NCBI GenBank assembly: GCA_003445715.1
Contig: DMCS01000017.1
Coordinates: forward strand, 1 to 12,470
DNA length: 12,470 nucleotides
Reading direction: 5' to 3'
Source of the DNA: Candidatus Mesolinea sp.
GTDB lineage: Bacteria; Chloroflexota; Anaerolineae; Anaerolineales; Anaerolineaceae
A model generated the notes under the pieces. The model was not told the origin of the DNA. It worked only from the letters and a program-made list of their open reading frames with translations, and searched no databases. Within the stretch, counting starts at the first letter, position 1; every line of letters begins with the position of its first letter. Shown here one piece after another: positions 7,420 through 12,470 of this stretch. The translations under genes were made by a program, and so were the position numbers.

Positions 7420-8259
7420 TTATCTTTCTAAGAATATTTTTACAGTATCCGTTACAGCTTTTCGAGCAATATCATCGAATGCGGTACCTACTACTAAAAT
7501 ATTTACACCTGTTCCAATAAAAGCTTTGAAATTAACCGGGTTAATCCCACCCTCAGCAAGTGTCGGTACTGTTGTTACCCTAATCAATGCTTCCAAACGT
7601 TTTCGGACAACATCTGGTATTTCTCCTGCTTCAACGCCTTCATAACTCATCCCTGTCATTAAACCGATCAGGTCAACCCCAATATCCTGCATTGCCTTAG
7701 CAGTATCAGCTACTTGTTGGGGACTTTCTGCTGGAATACCAAAAAGGTGACGGTCTGCTGGGTGAGCGATATACGCATCCACAAGCATACCGAATTTATG
7801 GCAAAGCTCAACCATATCTTTTAGATCTGCCAGGGTAGATTTATGTGTATGCACACCATCGGCTCCTGCTCGAGAAAGTGCATAAGCATTCTCTTCTGTA
7901 AAGGGAGTAGGCATCGTTTCTGTAAAGGAACCCGGAACTCCAACTGTAATGTAGATTTCATGTCCTACCACAGCACGAACACCAGCTGTAACACGGCACA
8001 TTTCATCAAAATCAATCTCATGGCGCACCTCTTCAGCGGCATGCATGCTAGTTACCCCCTTATGACCACGTGCAAGTGCTACTGCAGGATGGTTAGGTTC
8101 TAACATCCGAGCACCTGCTTCGACAGCTGCAAGCGCAAATCTCGCGTCATCACCCGTGATCCCAGTTGCTAAAAGTGTTGTGCCACCATCGGCGTTTATA
8201 GCATCCTTCACTTTCTTTAGAGCTATTTCCCGTTTTTTTTGCATATCTCCATAAATCAT
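7420..8259 (-). CDS. TIM-barrel phosphate-binding enzyme of unknown substrate
   Basis: A 279-residue soluble protein that reads as a single (beta/alpha)8 barrel. Alternating strands and helices are clear: TTLLATGI, GARMLEP, EIYITVGVP, AGADGVHTHKST, LVDAYIAH, VDLIGLMTGM and VPTLAEGGI. The C-terminal phosphate site is standard: AEGGIN (235-240) then NILVVGTAF (253-261). This is how NanE-, HisA- and hexulose-phosphate-synthase-like barrels hold a phosphate. Conserved-looking polar clusters are HTHKST and AHPADRH. I cannot assign it to a named enzyme: it lacks the 3-keto-gulonate-phosphate decarboxylase and HisA signatures I would look for. The ATG at 8259 has AAAGGAG immediately upstream, and the ribosome site overlaps the stop of the membrane-protein gene (11-nt gap), so the two are co-translated. 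An aldolase, epimerase or decarboxylase acting on that transporter's product is the natural guess. Confidence 0.85.
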   Translation of the reverse strand: MIYGDMQKKREIALKKVKDAINADGGTTLLATGITGDDARFALAAVEAGARMLEPNHPAVALARGHKGVTSMHAAEEVRHEIDFDEMCRVTAGVRAVVGHEIYITVGVPGSFTETMPTPFTEENAYALSRAGADGVHTHKSTLADLKDMVELCHKFGMLVDAYIAHPADRHLFGIPAESPQQVADTAKAMQDIGVDLIGLMTGMSYEGVEAGEIPDVVRKRLEALIRVTTVPTLAEGGINPVNFKAFIGTGVNILVVGTAFDDIARKAVTDTVKIFLER

Positions 8260-8270
8260 ATTAATCTCCT

Positions 8271-9830
8271 TTATGCCTCTTGAGGTGTTACTTTCTTTGA
8301 AGTTTTATTGAATGTAATAGTGAGCCCGCAAGCAATTCCCATTGCAGCTAACATCGCAATAGCAAACCCCAATGGATTGTTTGATAGGGTTGGCGCCACA
8401 ATACTCGGAACATATGCCATACCGCGTGCATCAAACAAGCCGCACAAAGCGCCGGAAGCTGCCGCAGCAAATAAAGCTGTGCCAAAAATCTTTTTATCTG
8501 CAAACATGAAGGGATAAGCAGCTTCGACAAAAGTGCCAAAACCCACATTGACGATAAAGCCTGGCAGGGCAAGGGCGGCTTCGCTCTTTTCACGAGGTGC
8601 AATAATATTGGCCAGAGTTATCCCGGCAGAAACCATCACCAAGCCGGTCATATCGATAGCACCTAAGAAGCTATATCCTGTCTGTTCCATCTCGAGTAAG
8701 ACAATCGGAAGGATTGCAGCATGGTAAACGCCGCCAATGATAGCTGGCCAGATAAGTAGACCTGCCAAGGCACCCGCTAAAACAGGATTGATGGCAATAG
8801 CCGCATCGATTAGTGTGCGAATTCCGTTTCCCATCCACAATGTAATTGGAGCTAATACAAAATAAACCAAAATCCCCGAAGCTAATCCTCCTATTGCCCC
8901 AGCAACCAGGCTGGCGGTCGTGGCTGGAAAGCGCCTTCGGAATGACCAATTAAGCAGGTAACTCGCAAAAATGCCAGCTAAGATACCTCCAACAATTCCG
9001 CCAAGAATACCGCCATCTACAGAAAGAACCCCTGCTACAACGCCGGCAACTATACCAACTTCGTCCAATCCAGAAACTTGTTTAGCAGCAACAACAGCAA
9101 CAATAATCGGTAAGGCGCCAATCAATATGTCAAACAAAGGTCCAATTGATGGGTTGAGAGCTGGAATTTTACCTATTGCTAGGATTAAAGCCATAGCAAT
9201 AAATCCAGGGAGTGAACTCATCATAATACTCCGTAGATTAATTCGCTTCCAGATATTGCTTGTGTCTGCTTCTGTGGTCTTACCGATTACAGGTGAATAT
9301 TTAGTTTTCCATTCGCTTGCAAAAGCTGAAATGTAACCAACTGCGCGAGACCGATTATTAGTACCCGTTGTTCCTGAGGCTGAAATTACATTTGCTCCCA
9401 TTGATCGAGCCTCAGCCATGCTTGTTCCACCTGTACCAACAACCGGGATCTTTCGTTCTGCGGCGGCTTTTATGGCATCGCGATTGATATTCTTAGGATC
9501 AGCACTGATTAATATTAATCCATCAACTTCACCGTTTCGAATTGCAGCTGCAATCTTGTTAGATTCCATTTCAGCCATTTTATTAGCTTCTTTTAACGAC
9601 ATTTCTGTGCTTGGTTTTGGTCCATCAGCGGTTTGTGTCCATACAGTCGCTGTTGTTTCATCAGTGACATGATCCATCGAAGTTGAAGCAGCAACAAAAG
9701 CTATATGTCTGATTTCGAATCCAGCTGCCTCAGCTTGACGTACAATTTCCCCTAATAAAGCTTGAGGGTCCTTCCCTCCGAGGACAAATAGATGACCTCC
9801 TGAACTACCTAATACTGCAATTTTTTTCAT
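8271..9830 (-). CDS. PTS fructose-class IIC-like membrane protein with fused N-terminal soluble domain
   Basis: A 519-residue two-part protein. Residues 1-185 are soluble and nucleotide- or sugar-fold-like: MKKIAVLGSSGG at the start, DGLILISADP (103-112), IPVVGTGGTSMAEARSMGAN (128-147), then SASGTTGTNN (150-159). Residues about 205-510 form roughly ten membrane helices. The IIC resemblance rests on GGVYHAAILPIVLLE (366-380) and GFGTFVEAAYPFMF (430-443), where Glu436 fits the E-x-A-x-P-F motif of fructose-type IIC proteins. The only cysteines (463 and 501) are in the membrane part, so there is no EIIB-like phospho-cysteine. No EIIA histidine domain is visible in this protein or among its neighbours. 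The start is set by AGGAGAG (9835-9841) before the ATG. It is the first gene of the pair with the TIM-barrel enzyme. It may transport or sense a sugar-like molecule without PTS phosphorylation; the substrate is unknown. Confidence 0.85.
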   Translation of the reverse strand: MKKIAVLGSSGGHLFVLGGKDPQALLGEIVRQAEAAGFEIRHIAFVAASTSMDHVTDETTATVWTQTADGPKPSTEMSLKEANKMAEMESNKIAAAIRNGEVDGLILISADPKNINRDAIKAAAERKIPVVGTGGTSMAEARSMGANVISASGTTGTNNRSRAVGYISAFASEWKTKYSPVIGKTTEADTSNIWKRINLRSIMMSSLPGFIAMALILAIGKIPALNPSIGPLFDILIGALPIIVAVVAAKQVSGLDEVGIVAGVVAGVLSVDGGILGGIVGGILAGIFASYLLNWSFRRRFPATTASLVAGAIGGLASGILVYFVLAPITLWMGNGIRTLIDAAIAINPVLAGALAGLLIWPAIIGGVYHAAILPIVLLEMEQTGYSFLGAIDMTGLVMVSAGITLANIIAPREKSEAALALPGFIVNVGFGTFVEAAYPFMFADKKIFGTALFAAAASGALCGLFDARGMAYVPSIVAPTLSNNPLGFAIAMLAAMGIACGLTITFNKTSKKVTPQEA

Positions 9831-9903
9831 TGTTCTCTCCTAATTTATCTAATAACCTGTAAATTTTCTCTATCGACGATTTTTTGTATTCTGCACTCAG
9901 TAT
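9805..9903 (-). CDS. Candidate small ORF with strong Shine-Dalgarno but non-standard start, overlapping the IIC-like gene
   Basis: Read leftward, AAGGAGGT (9910-9917) is followed 6 nt later by ATA, then CTG, and a frame of 31-32 codons that stops at TAG 9805-9807. That stop is 26 nt inside the IIC-like gene, in another frame. From the CTG the product begins LSAEYKKSSIEKIYRLLDKL and continues GENNEKNCSIR, with a plausible amphipathic helix. No ATG, GTG or TTG lies in the frame, so translation would need ATA or CTG. Alternatively the start codon has been lost by mutation or misread. It could be a coupling leader peptide, a decayed gene, or chance. Confidence 0.2.
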   Translation of the reverse strand: MLSAEYKKSSIEKIYRLLDKLGENNEKNCSIR

Positions 9904-9909
9904 GTGGTT

Positions 9910-9917
9910 ACCTCCTT
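9910..9917 (-). promoter_or_regulatory. Orphan strong Shine-Dalgarno sequence in the divergent intergenic region
   Basis: AAGGAGGT on the minus strand is the best ribosome-binding sequence in the cassette. It lies 80 nt before the IIC-like ATG, which has its own site (AGGAGAG, 9835-9841). It therefore serves nothing obvious except the candidate small ORF at 9805-9903. On the plus strand the same bases read ACCTCCTT, like the 16S rRNA 3' end. Confidence 0.4.
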
Positions 9918-9944
9918 ACATTTTGGAATTTAATAAAGTATAAT
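9915..9944 (+). promoter_or_regulatory. Promoter of the MmyB-like regulator gene
   Basis: CTTACA (9915-9920, four of six matches to TTGACA) and a perfect TATAAT (9939-9944) are separated by 18 nt. Initiation near 9951 gives a leader of about 47 nt containing AGGA (9989-9992), 5 nt before the ATG at 9998. No equally good promoter was found for the leftward IIC-like gene; CATACT on that strand is only a poor -10. Confidence 0.55.
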
Positions 9945-9997
9945 AATGACAATAGGAACACGTCAATTGTAAAATTAGGGATAGATATAGGAACTAT

Positions 9998-11077
9998 ATG
10001 GAACAGTCAAATTCCAATTTTGGAAACAGTAACTTTCTAGATGAAAACAGTGAAAGCGGAGCTATCTTGTATTCATGGCTCAAGCGAAGTGGCGTAGAAA
10101 GAAGTGTTATCCTTGAAGAAATTGTGACTTCAAACCAGCATATTGGAGAAATCGGACTAAAATCATTTAAACAATGGACTAGTGAGGGTGAAACAGCCAG
10201 GCGGGTAAGTGGATTAACTCCAGAAATAAGAGGGGAGCGTGTCGTTGCAATTGTGCAATGGTTTGTTAGGGAGCATATTCATAGGGTCAATCCAGTTTTA
10301 ACTACTTCTGAAGTTCGTCGTCTGATTGCATTGTACCAAGATATCCCGGTAAAAAATCGCCTCCAACTTAAACGACTTTTACATGACCTCGAAATCGAGA
10401 CAGGAGAGCGGCAACCTGATTTCTCATTTGCAACAGACTGGAAAAACCACTTAGCAAGTTGGCCGGCTTTTTGTTTTGTGATTGATGAGTATTGGTGTGT
10501 ACGTGCATCAACAAGTTACGAGATGGCTCTTGCTGGTTATACTGAGGAAGACATGAAACATTGGAGTTGGTGGCATCGTCTAACCGCTAGCAAATCTGGA
10601 AAGCCTAAGTTTTCTCCAAATAGTCCTCGCTATAGTTTGCGTGGTCCTTATAACCTGACTTATTATTGCAATCAACTGAATCAGTTTTATCATGAGACAA
10701 AGGAACTTTGTGAGAATCAAGATCCTCGCTACCAAGCATTAATGGAGCTTTTGAAAACAACCAGTTTGTTTGAGGAAATGTGGAATTCTAGCCTTGAAAA
10801 ACTGAATCAGTATCAACAACCTTTTAGCTTGCCCGTGCCCTTTTTTAGACCGGATGGGACTCTGCTCTGGATGCTAGAGCTCAGCACAGTGATTTCAAAC
10901 ACAAATAATTATCGGCTTATTTCATGGATACCTCTAAATGAAGATTCTGCTGAATATCAAGGTGAGATAAAAAGATGGGCGGACAAAAGTGGAAAATTCA
11001 ATCAGCGAGCTTATTTTATTGAAGATTTTGCTCAATATTTCACTAGAAAAGAAAAATTTGCGTTAGGACTTGAATAA
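9998..11077 (+). CDS. Probable transcriptional regulator, HTH plus MmyB-like ligand-binding (PAS-type) domain
   Basis: A 359-residue soluble protein. Residues about 20-95 are helical and could be an atypical XRE-type helix-turn-helix, with LYSWLKRSGVERSVILEEIV and then SFKQWTSEGETARRVSGLTP. I could not place a textbook recognition helix. Residues about 148-315 resemble the MmyB ligand-binding domain: WPAFCFVIDEYWCVRAST, then YQALMELLKTTSLFEEMWN (245-263), matching the family pattern of a leucine-spaced helix ending in Ser-x-x-F-x-x-x-Trp. PFFRPDGTLLWMLELSTVI looks like the closing PAS strands. It is divergent from the IIC-like gene, has its own promoter, and is followed by a strong terminator. 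Position and domain make it the likely local regulator of the cassette. Codon use is AT-rich compared with the flanking housekeeping genes. The MmyB assignment is an inference from pattern, not a search. Confidence 0.7.
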   Translation: MEQSNSNFGNSNFLDENSESGAILYSWLKRSGVERSVILEEIVTSNQHIGEIGLKSFKQWTSEGETARRVSGLTPEIRGERVVAIVQWFVREHIHRVNPVLTTSEVRRLIALYQDIPVKNRLQLKRLLHDLEIETGERQPDFSFATDWKNHLASWPAFCFVIDEYWCVRASTSYEMALAGYTEEDMKHWSWWHRLTASKSGKPKFSPNSPRYSLRGPYNLTYYCNQLNQFYHETKELCENQDPRYQALMELLKTTSLFEEMWNSSLEKLNQYQQPFSLPVPFFRPDGTLLWMLELSTVISNTNNYRLISWIPLNEDSAEYQGEIKRWADKSGKFNQRAYFIEDFAQYFTRKEKFALGLE

Positions 11078-11106
11078 AAAAACCACTTATAGTAGTAATA
11101 GACAGT

Positions 11107-11144
11107 AAACTGCCGTGGATCTCTTTCATTCCACGGCAGTTTTT
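11107..11144. terminator. Intrinsic terminator between the regulator gene and sod
   Basis: AAACTGCCGTGGA (11107-11119) and TCCACGGCAGTTT (11130-11142) form a perfect 13-bp stem with a 10-nt loop. The 3' arm continues into five T residues (11140-11144). It sits between convergent stops at 11077 and 11165. The stem's outer AAA/TTT pairs supply a short T-run on the minus strand too, so it may work both ways. Confidence 0.92.
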
Positions 11145-11164
11145 GTACCTTACATCTTAGAATC

Positions 11165-11782
11165 TTATGCCTTCGCGTTTTGTAAAGCAAAATCCCAATT
11201 AATTAATTTATCCAGCACGGCTTCCACGTAAGCCTGGCGGCGGTTCTGATAGTCTAAGTAGTAGGCATGCTCCCACACGTCCACGGTGAAGAGCGGCTTC
11301 TTGCCATCAAGCCAAGGCACGCCGGCGTTGCTGGTGGTCACGATGGCGAGCTTGACATTATCCAGCACCAACCAAGCCCAGCCGCTGCCAAACTGTCCAA
11401 CGGCAGCAGTAGTAAACTGCTTCTTGAAGTCGTCCAAGGTGCCAAAGTTGGCTTCGAGCAAAGATTTCATCTCCGCTGAGATTGCCACGCTGCCAGCAGC
11501 TGCCATACTCGTCCAGTAAAAGTCATGGTTCCAAGCCTGAGCAGCATTATTGAACAAGCCGGTTTTGCCCTCTTCATTTGCAGCCGCAACGATCTCTTCC
11601 AGAGACTTACCTTCAAGCTCACTGCCAGCAATTAGTTTGAGGGTATTATCGACATAGGCTTTGTGGTGCTTGCCATAATGGAAACTAAGGGTGTTTGCAG
11701 AAATAACCGGATCAAGGGCATTTTCTGCAAAAGGAAGTTGGGGTAATTCAACAGGGGTTTTGGTTGAAATTGCAATGGTCAT
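11165..11782 (-). CDS. sodB: Superoxide dismutase, Fe-type
   Basis: A 205-residue cytosolic enzyme that dismutates superoxide to oxygen and hydrogen peroxide. Metal ligands by comparison with the family are His35 (SFHYGKHHKAYVD), His86 (AWNHDFYW), Asp168 and His172 (DVWEHAYYLDYQNRR). Gln82 in FNNAAQ is at the place where iron-type enzymes carry the second-shell glutamine, and TTSNAGVP replaces the glutamine-bearing segment of manganese forms. Iron is therefore the likely metal, though cambialistic use is not excluded. The N-terminus is about 8 residues longer than E. coli SodB and has no signal peptide. The ATG at 11782 has AGAGGA (11787-11792) at short spacing. It is transcribed alone, separated from yjbQ by 175 nt holding a candidate promoter. 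Confidence 0.95.
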   Translation of the reverse strand: MTIAISTKTPVELPQLPFAENALDPVISANTLSFHYGKHHKAYVDNTLKLIAGSELEGKSLEEIVAAANEEGKTGLFNNAAQAWNHDFYWTSMAAAGSVAISAEMKSLLEANFGTLDDFKKQFTTAAVGQFGSGWAWLVLDNVKLAIVTTSNAGVPWLDGKKPLFTVDVWEHAYYLDYQNRRQAYVEAVLDKLINWDFALQNAKA

Positions 11783-11893
11783 ATTTTCCTCTTTTCTTTG
11801 AACTAATCTCCCTTTGAGGGGTCATTTAAGTTTGAGCACAATACTTGAGGGTTTGTTAGTTGCTTCAAGTAAAACGCTCATTTAACGACATCT

Positions 11894-11928
11894 ATTATAG
11901 CTATTATTATACAAGATTTGTCGCAAAT
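11894..11928 (-). promoter_or_regulatory. Candidate sod promoter with overlapping inverted repeat
   Basis: Two TATAAT copies are read leftward (11906-11911 and 11894-11899). GCGACA (11919-11924) could be the -35 for the second at 19-nt spacing. ATTTG-TCG-CAAAT (11916-11928) is a perfect 5-bp inverted repeat over the -35 and is a possible operator. Initiation near 11887 would leave a leader of about 105 nt before the sod ATG. In that leader (11783-11887) only short repeats were seen: ACTTGA/TCAAGT (11843-11848, 11865-11870). Confidence 0.4.
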
Positions 11929-11957
11929 AGGTGGCTTTTAGCCTGTTCTTTTAGCGT

Positions 11958-12377
11958 CTATTCGCCAATAATCTTGATCAGCACGCGTTTGCGGCGTCTG
12001 CCATCAAACTCGCCATAAAATATCTGCTCCCAGGTGCCCAAGTCGAGCTTCCCGGCTGTGAGCGCAACAACAACCTCTCTGCCCATAATCTGGCGCTTGA
12101 TGTGCGCGTCGGCGTTATCTTCACCTGTGCGGTTATGTTCATATTGGCTGATAGGCGCATGGGGTGCGATGCGTTCCAACCAGACCTCGTAATCGTGGTG
12201 CAAACCTGTTTCATCATCATTAATGAATACCGAAGCGGTAATGTGCATCGGGTTTACCAGCACCAGCCCCTCCTGGATGCCGCTTTCTTGCACAGCCTGT
12301 TCGACCTGCGGCGTGATGTTGACAAATCCTCGCCGTGTAGGGAGGTGCATAAAAATTTCTTTGCGATAACTCTTCAT
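11958..12377 (-). CDS. yjbQ: YjbQ/UPF0047 family protein
   Basis: A 139-residue protein of exactly the family's usual length. The N-terminus MKSYRKEIFMHLPTRRGFVNIT is typical and favours the ATG at 12377 over the internal Met10. The C-terminal family signature is complete: VVVALTAGKLDLGTWEQIFY then EFDGRRRKR. Histidine-rich parts MHITASVFINDDE, GLHHDYEVWLERIAP and NADAHIKRQIMG match the conserved presumed active-site region. Members form trimers, and some show weak thiamine-phosphate synthase activity when overexpressed; the physiological reaction is not settled. GGGAG (12387-12391) precedes the start by 9 nt. The 93 nt upstream to the window end hold AT-rich sequence with no clear promoter. 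No terminator was found between it and the sod promoter region. Confidence 0.94.
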   Translation of the reverse strand: MKSYRKEIFMHLPTRRGFVNITPQVEQAVQESGIQEGLVLVNPMHITASVFINDDETGLHHDYEVWLERIAPHAPISQYEHNRTGEDNADAHIKRQIMGREVVVALTAGKLDLGTWEQIFYGEFDGRRRKRVLIKIIGE

Positions 12378-12470
12378 GATTTGCTTCTCCCTTCATTAAG
12401 GACTTCTTTTTATATTTTACCTTAGAGAAATCCCTTCACCCACAAATGGTGTTGAAAAACATTGGTTAAT

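Noticed and set aside
9872..9880. ATCGACGAT short palindrome in the divergent intergenic region
   Set aside because: Four-base arms around one base are expected by chance and have no second copy nearby.
9870..9896. GTG-initiated mini-ORF (MQNTKNRR) downstream of the orphan Shine-Dalgarno
   Set aside because: The spacing from the ribosome site is too long (about 14 nt) and the product is only 8 residues.
9910..9920. Plus-strand ACCTCCTT as a 16S rRNA 3' end fragment
   Set aside because: The similarity is limited to the anti-Shine-Dalgarno bases; no surrounding rRNA sequence is present.
7361..11165. Direct repeats or attachment sites at the cassette borders
   Set aside because: By eye the two border regions share nothing longer than a few bases, and no integrase or transposase is in the window.
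11933..11943. GGCT-TTT-AGCC hairpin after yjbQ as a terminator
   Set aside because: The stem is only 4 bp, and no T-run follows it on the minus strand.

Overview
The window is ordinary bacterial chromosome with one accessory-looking cassette. Housekeeping genes lie on both sides: uvrB, acyP, a HEAT-repeat gene, a site-2 protease, an exonuclease-helicase, ino1, Fe-type sod and yjbQ. No rRNA, tRNA, insertion sequence or CRISPR array was seen. The gene mix (bacterial myo-inositol-1-phosphate synthase, a probable MmyB-type regulator, a DinG with an N-terminal exonuclease) and the moderate GC fit an Anaerolineae-like Chloroflexota genome. That placement is an inference from gene content, not from a marker gene.

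Layout. Bases 1-602 (+) hold the C-terminal third of UvrB, cut by the window edge. A leftward operon follows (609-3202, minus): rseP-like protease, then a HEAT-repeat protein with an extremely acidic tail, then acylphosphatase. It converges on uvrB with a 6-nt gap. Divergent from it and rightward are a 932-residue DnaQ-type exonuclease fused to a DinG/XPD-type iron-sulfur helicase (3368-6166) and then ino1 (6281-7360). A strong hairpin terminator at 7368-7404 closes ino1 and probably also the gene that converges on it.

The cassette (7420-11077) is visibly more AT-rich than its neighbours: a hand count gives 23/60 GC in line 10021 against 33/60 in line 6721. It holds a leftward pair, a PTS fructose-class IIC-like membrane protein with an unrecognised N-terminal soluble domain (8271-9830) and a TIM-barrel phosphate-binding enzyme of unknown substrate (7420-8259). 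A divergent gene (9998-11077) looks like an XRE/MmyB-type regulator. A second hairpin terminator (11107-11144) closes the other end. The likely logic is a ligand-sensing regulator controlling uptake or sensing of an unknown small molecule by the IIC-like protein, with the TIM-barrel enzyme acting on the product. No EIIA, EIIB, HPr or EI is visible, and the fused N-terminal domain has no cysteine, so it is not an ordinary phosphorylating PTS. This is the best candidate here for an undescribed system.

Rightmost (minus strand) are Fe-type superoxide dismutase (11165-11782) and a YjbQ/UPF0047 protein (11958-12377). Start-site signals worth attention are a dinG start that appears leaderless, a possible leaderless micro-ORF overlapping the ino1 start, and a strong orphan Shine-Dalgarno sequence heading a 31-32-codon frame that overlaps the start of the IIC-like gene.
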